This document shows, in pieces, positions 7,149 to 11,398 of a stretch of 11,398 bases of DNA; positions within the stretch are counted from its first letter, which is position 1, and the number at the start of each line of letters is the position of its first letter. Under the pieces are notes generated by a model. That model was not told where the DNA came from. It did not search any database and worked only from the letters and a program-made list of their open reading frames with translations. Made by a program: the position numbers and the translations under genes. Origin of the DNA: an uncultured Eubacteriales bacterium (GTDB lineage: Bacteria > Bacillota > Clostridia > Oscillospirales > Oscillospiraceae); the NCBI GenBank assembly GCA_902475455.1, contig CABRZO010000067.1:1-11398 (forward strand), written 5' to 3'.

Positions 7149-8591
7149 TTAGTAGGCCACGCCCCAGACCACCATCTTGTCGGCGGGTTTGCCGCAGACG
7201 GCGCACTTGCACTGGCCGATCTTCTTCTGCTCCAGGGGCATGCACCGGGAGGACACCCCGGCCTTCTCCTTCATGGCCAGCTCGCACTCCAGGTCGCCGC
7301 ACCACATGGTCTCGGCAAAGCCGCCCCGGTTGGCCATGGCCTCCTTGACCTCTTCCAGGGTCTCGCAGGTGTAGGTGTTCTCCTCCAGCCGCTTCTTGGC
7401 GGATTCGTAGAGGTTGGTGTGGACCGCCTTCAGCAGCTCGGGCACCTTGGTCTCCAGCTCCTCCAGGGCCACAAAATACTTCTCGCCGGTGTCCCGCCGG
7501 GCGATAACGCACTGGCCCTTCTCCAGATCCTTGGGGCCGATCTCCACCCGCAGGGGAACGCCCTTCATCTCGTACTCGGCGTACTTCCAGCCGTTGGACT
7601 GGTCGGAGTCGTCGCACTTGACCCGCAGACCCAGAGCCTGGATCCGGTCCCGGAGACCGTAGGCGGCCTCCAGCACGCCCTCCTTGTGCTGGGCCACCGG
7701 AATGACCACCACCTGGATGGGCGCGATGGGAGGCGGCAGCACCAGGCCGTTGTCGTCGCCGTGGGTCATGATGACGGCGCCGATGAGCCGGGTGGTGGAG
7801 CCCCAGGAGGTCTGGAAGGGATACTGCAGCTTGTTGTCCCGGCCGGTGAAGGTCACGTCATAGGCCCGGGAGAACTTGTCCCCGAAGAAATGGCTGGTGC
7901 CGGACTGCAGGGCCTTGCCGTCCTTCATCATGGCCTCGATGGTATAGGTGGCCTCGGCGCCGGCAAACTTCTCCTTGTCGGTCTTGCGGCCCTTCACCAC
8001 CGGGATGGCCAGGGCGTCCCGGCAGAAGTCGGCGTAGCAGTTGAGCTGCTGCTCGGTCTCGGCGATGGCCTCCTCGGCGGTCTCGTGGATGGTGTGGCCC
8101 TCCTGCCACCAGAACTCCCGGGAGCGCAGGAAGGGACGGGTGGTCTTCTCCCAGCGCACCACGGAGCACCACTGGTTGTAGAGCATGGGCAGCTGCTTGT
8201 AGGTCTGCAGCACATGGGCCCAGTGGTCGCAGAACATGGTCTCGCTGGTGGGCCGCACCGCCAGCCGCTCCTCCAGCTTATCGCTGCCGCCCATGGTGAC
8301 CCAGGCCACCTCCGGGGCGAAGCCGTTGACCAGCTCCCCCTCCTTCTGCAGCAGGCTCTCGGGGATCAGCACCGGCATGGCCACATTTTCATGGCCGGTC
8401 TTTTTGAACATGCCGTCCAGAATGTCCACCATGTTCTCCCAGATGGCGTAGCCGTAGGGCCGCATAATCATGAAGCCCTTGACGCTGGCGTAGTCCACCA
8501 GCTCCGCCTTCAGGCAGATGTCGGTATACCACTTGGTGAAATCTTCCTCCATGGAGGTAATGGCTTCCACTCTCTTCTTGTCTTTTGCCAT
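7149..8591 (-). CDS. proS: Prolyl-tRNA synthetase, archaeal/eukaryotic type (ProS type 3)
   Basis: This 480-residue cytoplasmic class II enzyme charges tRNA-Pro with proline using ATP. Visible features are motif 1 (VKGFMIMRPYGYAIWENM, 37-54), RPTSE (113-117, proline site), motif 2 (SVVRWEKTTRP then FLRSREFWWQEGHT, 143-167), GTSHFFG (231-237), motif 3 (SWGSTTRLIGAV, 262-273, then THGDDNGLVLPPPIAP), an anticodon-binding domain from about 290, and a C-terminal zinc module with C431-x4-C436 and C463-x2-C466. The chain ends in tyrosine, as usual for this type. The bacterial insertion (editing) domain is absent and the length fits the short type. The ATG at 8591 was chosen because AGGAGAG sits just upstream; an in-frame GTG-like extension to 8630 has no ribosome site. 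It is monocistronic with its own promoter and terminator. No T-box is visible in the leader. Confidence 0.97.
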   Translation of the reverse strand: MAKDKKRVEAITSMEEDFTKWYTDICLKAELVDYASVKGFMIMRPYGYAIWENMVDILDGMFKKTGHENVAMPVLIPESLLQKEGELVNGFAPEVAWVTMGGSDKLEERLAVRPTSETMFCDHWAHVLQTYKQLPMLYNQWCSVVRWEKTTRPFLRSREFWWQEGHTIHETAEEAIAETEQQLNCYADFCRDALAIPVVKGRKTDKEKFAGAEATYTIEAMMKDGKALQSGTSHFFGDKFSRAYDVTFTGRDNKLQYPFQTSWGSTTRLIGAVIMTHGDDNGLVLPPPIAPIQVVVIPVAQHKEGVLEAAYGLRDRIQALGLRVKCDDSDQSNGWKYAEYEMKGVPLRVEIGPKDLEKGQCVIARRDTGEKYFVALEELETKVPELLKAVHTNLYESAKKRLEENTYTCETLEEVKEAMANRGGFAETMWCGDLECELAMKEKAGVSSRCMPLEQKKIGQCKCAVCGKPADKMVVWGVAY

Positions 8592-8643
8592 GGTTTTCTC
8601 TCCTATTCTGTCCCCCGGGCCGGGGCACATTGTTTCATCGGGA

Positions 8644-8660
8644 AAGCCCCAAAGGGGCTT
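8644..8660 (-). promoter_or_regulatory. Hairpin in the proS 5' UTR
   Basis: A perfect seven-base-pair stem AAGCCCC / GGGGCTT with a three-base loop lies in the predicted proS leader, about 20 bases after the transcription start. It is followed by TCCCGATGAAAC, not a U-run. The leader lacks the T-box consensus (GGTGGTACCGCG-like) that controls many synthetase genes in this phylum. Its role is unknown. Confidence 0.4.
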
Positions 8661-8677
8661 GGGGCATAGATAGTTTT

Positions 8678-8706
8678 ATTTTACCCACCCCCCGGCCCCT
8701 TGTCAA
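8678..8706 (-). promoter_or_regulatory. Sigma-A promoter of proS
   Basis: On the minus strand TTGACA (8701-8706), a 17-base spacer made almost wholly of G and C, and TAAAAT (8678-8683) lie upstream of proS, giving a leader of about 80 bases. The box positions and exact spacing make this convincing. Confidence 0.82.
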
Positions 8707-8751
8707 GGCTTGCCAGGCCCTGGCCGGGGCAGAGCAAACCGGGAAATCCGC

Positions 8752-8780
8752 TTGTCAACCGCCGGAGGGTTTGCTATAAT
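8752..8780 (+). promoter_or_regulatory. Sigma-A promoter of gdpP-rplI
   Basis: TTGTCA (8752-8757), a 17-base spacer and a perfect TATAAT (8775-8780) point to transcription starting near 8787. This start lies downstream of the ATG at 8784 and only about 12 bases before the ATG at 8799, which matters for choosing the gdpP start. The promoter is back to back with that of proS, whose -35 box is 45 bases away. Confidence 0.83.
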
Positions 8781-8798
8781 ATTATGAATCATTCTATT

Positions 8799-10865
8799 AT
8801 GGCGCAGTATCGACATCGACCAAAAGGGGGGCGGCCACCATGGCGAACAACGAAGCGGGAATCCCGACAGGATTCCACCCTGGCCCGGATCCTGGAGCCC
8901 CGGGTGTGGATCTACTTCCTGTTTCTGCTGATCTTTTCCGCCATCACCGCCATCTTCTTCCACCTCTACCTGGGCCTGGGGGAGGCGGCGGTGACGCTGC
9001 TGCTGTTTTTGATGTATCAGCTCTTCTCCCGGCGCCGCCAGCAGCAGGTGGCCCGGTATATTGCCAACGCCGGGGCGGACATCGGCACCGCCGGCAACGA
9101 CTTCATGCTCAACGCCCCCTTCCCCATGGTGATTTTCCGGCCGGACACCGACGAGATCATCTGGTCCAACGACCTGTTTCTGCGGATCACCGGGGAGCGG
9201 GAGCACCTCTTTGACACCAAGATTACCTCCGCCGTCTCCGGCTTCGACTCCCACTGGCTGATGGAGGGCAAAAACGAGTGCCCCAACACCGTCACCATCG
9301 GCCAGCGGCAGTTCACCGTCTTCGGCCACATGGCCAAGGCCAAGAGCGGCCGCAGCAGCGGCAGCGTCATCGCCACCACCTACTGGCTGGACGTCACCGA
9401 GGATTTGGCCCTGAAGGAAGAGTACTACGGCTCCCGGCCAGTGGTGGGCATCCTGACCATCGACAACTACGACGATCTGTGCCGGGGCCTCAACGACAAC
9501 GCCCGCAGCGCCCTGCGCTCCGCCATCGATCAGGAGATCGAAAACTGGACCCGGCCCACCCACGGCCTGGTGATCCGCTACGACCGGGACCGCTATCTGT
9601 TCGTCTTTGAGGAGCGGTATCTCACCGGCCTCCAGGAGAGCAAGTTCGCCCTGCTGGACGCGGTGCGGAAGGTCCAGTCCCCCAACGGGCTGCCCGCCTC
9701 CATGTCCATCGGCCTGGGCATGGACACCTCCTTCGAGGAGCTGCTCCAATACGCCTCCCTGGCCACCGAGATGGCCCTGAGCCGGGGCGGCGACCAGGCG
9801 GTGATCAAAAACCGCTTCAACTTTGAGTTCTACGGGGGCCGCTCCAAGGAGACCGAGCGGCGCACCAAGGTCAAGAGCCGGGTCATGGCCAATGCCCTGG
9901 GGGGCCTCATCTCCAGCGCCTCCACCGTGTACACCATGGGCCACAAATTCACCGACCTGGACTCCATCGGCGCCGCCGCCGGCATTGTGGCCGCCGCCCG
10001 GAAGAGCGGGGTCCCGGCCCGGATTGTCATCGAGTCCAACAGCAACCCCTCCACCATCATGGTGGACCGGCTCCGGGCTCTGCCGGAATATAAGGATGTA
10101 TTCATCTCCGCCGACGCCGCCATGCTGGAGGCGGACAACCACTCCCTGCTGGTGGTGGTGGACACCAACCGGCCGGACCAGGTGGTGGCGGAACAGCTGC
10201 TGCTGAGCTGCAACAAGGTGGCGGTCATCGACCACCACCGGCGCTCCGCCAACTACATTGAAAATGCCGCCCTCAACTACCACGAGCCCTATGCCTCCTC
10301 TGCCAGTGAGCTGGTCACCGAGCTGCTCCAGTACCTGATGGAGTCCTCGGATCTGCTCCGGGGTGAGGCGGAGGCCCTGTTGGCAGGCATCGTGCTGGAC
10401 ACCAAGAGCTTCACCCTCCGCACCGGCGGGCGCACCTTTGAGGCCGCCGCCTTCCTGCGCCGCAGCGGCGCCGACACCGTGGAGGTCAAGCGGCTGTTCC
10501 AGACCAACCTGTCCGACACCATCGCCAAATACGACATCATCTCCAACGCCCGGCCCTATAAAAACGGCGTGGTGGTGGCGGCCATGGGCCATCCCATCGG
10601 CCGGGTCACCGCCGCCCAGGGGGCCGACGAGCTGCTCAACGTGGCGGGCACCTCCGCCAGCTTCGTCCTCTTCCCGGACGGGGAGAACCGGGTGTTCATC
10701 TCCGGCCGCAGCATCGGGGACGTCAACGTCCAGGTGATCCTGGAGGCCCTGGGAGGCGGCGGCAACGCTGCTGCGGCGGCGGCCCAGATCCCGGGCGGCG
10801 ACGTGGAGCGGGTGCTCCAGCAGCTGCTGCGGGCGGTGGACCAGTATTTCGAGGACGAGGACTGA
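8799..10865 (+). CDS. gdpP: Cyclic-di-AMP phosphodiesterase GdpP (DHH/DHHA1 family), start uncertain
   Basis: GdpP degrades the second messenger c-di-AMP and so affects osmotic balance, cell wall and beta-lactam tolerance. Counting from the ATG at 8799 (688 residues), there are two membrane spans (about 37-58 and 62-76), a PAS domain (about 100-200), a degenerate GGDEF domain (about 213-338, YDRDRYLF replacing GGDEF), then DHH phosphoesterase motifs: GH382-x3-D386-x-D388, VVVD455, D478-H479-H480 and LD534. A DHHA1 domain follows with GGGG near 652-655. The domain order and length match Bacillus GdpP (YybT). Two positions where I expect histidine, DT[H]RP and GGGG[H], carry asparagine (N457, N656). 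It lies just upstream of rplI, the usual Firmicutes order. The ATG at 8799 has no Shine-Dalgarno; the good site serves an out-of-frame ATG at 8840, so the extreme 5' end may be wrong or shifted. Confidence 0.95.
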   Translation: MAQYRHRPKGGRPPWRTTKRESRQDSTLARILEPRVWIYFLFLLIFSAITAIFFHLYLGLGEAAVTLLLFLMYQLFSRRRQQQVARYIANAGADIGTAGNDFMLNAPFPMVIFRPDTDEIIWSNDLFLRITGEREHLFDTKITSAVSGFDSHWLMEGKNECPNTVTIGQRQFTVFGHMAKAKSGRSSGSVIATTYWLDVTEDLALKEEYYGSRPVVGILTIDNYDDLCRGLNDNARSALRSAIDQEIENWTRPTHGLVIRYDRDRYLFVFEERYLTGLQESKFALLDAVRKVQSPNGLPASMSIGLGMDTSFEELLQYASLATEMALSRGGDQAVIKNRFNFEFYGGRSKETERRTKVKSRVMANALGGLISSASTVYTMGHKFTDLDSIGAAAGIVAAARKSGVPARIVIESNSNPSTIMVDRLRALPEYKDVFISADAAMLEADNHSLLVVVDTNRPDQVVAEQLLLSCNKVAVIDHHRRSANYIENAALNYHEPYASSASELVTELLQYLMESSDLLRGEAEALLAGIVLDTKSFTLRTGGRTFEAAAFLRRSGADTVEVKRLFQTNLSDTIAKYDIISNARPYKNGVVVAAMGHPIGRVTAAQGADELLNVAGTSASFVLFPDGENRVFISGRSIGDVNVQVILEALGGGGNAAAAAAQIPGGDVERVLQQLLRAVDQYFEDED
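8826..8842 (+). promoter_or_regulatory. Strong ribosome-binding site with an ATG out of frame with gdpP
   Basis: AAAGGGGGG (ending 8831) stands eight bases upstream of ATG 8840, an ideal arrangement about 50 bases after the predicted transcription start. The reading frame from this ATG (MANNEAGIP...) differs from the gdpP frame by one base and runs as non-homologous sequence to 9214. Removing one base after codon 4 would give MANNKRESRQDSTLARILEP, which flows into the conserved membrane segment. A one-base insertion within about 8850-8890 is therefore suspected. Confidence 0.55.
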
Positions 10866-10918
10866 TTTCCCCCGCTCCCCCTCCGCCCCCGGGGCGGAAC
10901 CCAACCAAACCAACCCCA

Positions 10919-10942
10919 CGGCGCCGGTTTTTGAGGGCGCCG
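10919..10942 (+). promoter_or_regulatory. Hairpin in the gdpP-rplI intergenic stretch
   Basis: CGGCGCC (10919-10925) pairs perfectly with GGCGCCG (10936-10942) around a ten-base T-rich loop. It ends seven bases before the rplI ribosome-binding site AAAGGAGG (10949-10956). No U-run follows, so it is not a terminator and the two genes can be co-transcribed. It could modulate rplI translation or protect a processed end. Confidence 0.4.
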
Positions 10943-10965
10943 ATACCCAAAGGAGGATTTTTACC

Positions 10966-11398
10966 ATGAAAGTGATTTTGCAGCAGGACGTCCGGGGCCA
11001 GGGCAAAAAGGGCCAGCTCATCGAAGTGTCCGACGGCTACGCCCGGAACTTCCTGTTCCCCCGGAAGCTGGCGGTGGCGGCCACCACCGACAACGTCAAC
11101 ACCATGAAGCTCCAGGACCAGGCCCGCCGGGAGCGGGAGGCCAAGGAGAAGGCCGAGGCCGAGGCTCTGGTGAAGAAGCTGAAGGACTGCCCGGTGAAGA
11201 TTGCCGCCAAGGCCGGCGCCGGCGGCAAGCTCTTCGGCAGCGTCACCACCAAGGAGATCTCCGCCGCCCTGAAGGAGCAGTACGGCTTCCAGGTGGACAG
11301 CAAGAAGCTGTCCTGCGATCCCATCAAGAGCTTTGGCACCTTCACCGTCAAGTGCAAGCTGGGCTATGAGGTCAGCGGCACCGTCACCGTGGAGGTGG
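10966..11398 (+). CDS. rplI: 50S ribosomal protein bL9, 3' end off window
   Basis: 144 codons are present of the usual 148 or so, so only the last few residues are missing. The N-terminal domain has the hallmark pattern MKVILQQDVRGQGKKG, then VSDGYARNFLFPRKLA (26-41). A charged connecting helix (about 42-75, REREAKEKAEAEAL) follows, and then the C-terminal domain with KLFGSVTTKEISAAL. bL9 binds 23S rRNA near the L1 stalk of the large subunit and helps maintain reading frame. The ATG at 10966 has a perfect AAAGGAGG nine bases upstream. It is 100 bases downstream of gdpP in the conserved gdpP-rplI(-dnaB/dnaC) order, so the replicative helicase gene probably follows outside the window. Confidence 0.98.
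   Translation, partial: MKVILQQDVRGQGKKGQLIEVSDGYARNFLFPRKLAVAATTDNVNTMKLQDQARREREAKEKAEAEALVKKLKDCPVKIAAKAGAGGKLFGSVTTKEISAALKEQYGFQVDSKKLSCDPIKSFGTFTVKCKLGYEVSGTVTVEV

Noticed and set aside
10883..10897. CCGCCCC/GGGGCGG palindrome after gdpP as a terminator
   Set aside because: The loop would be too small and no T-run follows; rplI is expected to be co-transcribed.
8703..11021. 772-codon minus-strand frame opposite gdpP and rplI
   Set aside because: It crosses two well-recognised plus-strand genes and has the same antisense composition; it is a shadow.

Overview
The window looks like chromosomal DNA from a fairly high-GC, gut-type member of the Clostridia, most likely the Oscillospiraceae (Flavonifractor / Oscillibacter / Intestinimonas-like). 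This is inferred from strong G/C preference at third codon positions, Shine-Dalgarno sites of the GGAGG type, sigma-A promoters of Firmicutes form, the gdpP-rplI gene order that is standard in Firmicutes, and an archaeal/eukaryotic-type prolyl-tRNA synthetase. No tool was run, so the genus is a guess.

Left part (1-6515, minus strand, read right to left). A DUF815-type AAA+ ATPase gene (5316-6515) has its own near-consensus promoter and ends at an intrinsic terminator. A second promoter then drives a predicted two-gene operon. Its first gene is a signal-peptide, von Willebrand factor A (vWA), single-membrane-span protein of about 802 residues (2650-5059), split in this sequence by an apparent one-base frameshift near 4269-4290. 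Its second gene is a large tubulin/FtsZ-superfamily GTPase (1-2586) that runs off the left edge. Together they suggest a device linking an outside metal-binding vWA domain, across the membrane, to a cytoplasmic GTPase polymer. This is the most interesting content of the window.

Middle (6516-8591). A 72-residue cysteine-rich protein gene (6662-6880, plus strand) diverges from the AAA+ gene. Next comes a 268-base gene-free stretch packed with hairpins, which resembles a dispersed structured repeat and contains the terminator of the minus-strand gene proS (7149-8591).

Right part (8592-11398, plus strand). The intergenic stretch between proS and gdpP carries back-to-back sigma-A promoters. gdpP (cyclic-di-AMP phosphodiesterase, 8799-10865) is followed by the start of rplI (ribosomal protein bL9), which is cut by the right edge. 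The 5' end of gdpP is unusual: the best ribosome-binding site and ATG (8840) are out of frame with the rest of the gene. That is a second possible small indel, so base-level accuracy at both places should be confirmed before biological conclusions are drawn.

No tRNA, rRNA, CRISPR array, insertion sequence or phage gene was seen. No gene-free stretch exceeds 300 bases; the longest are 5060-5315, 6881-7148 and 8592-8798, and each is described below.
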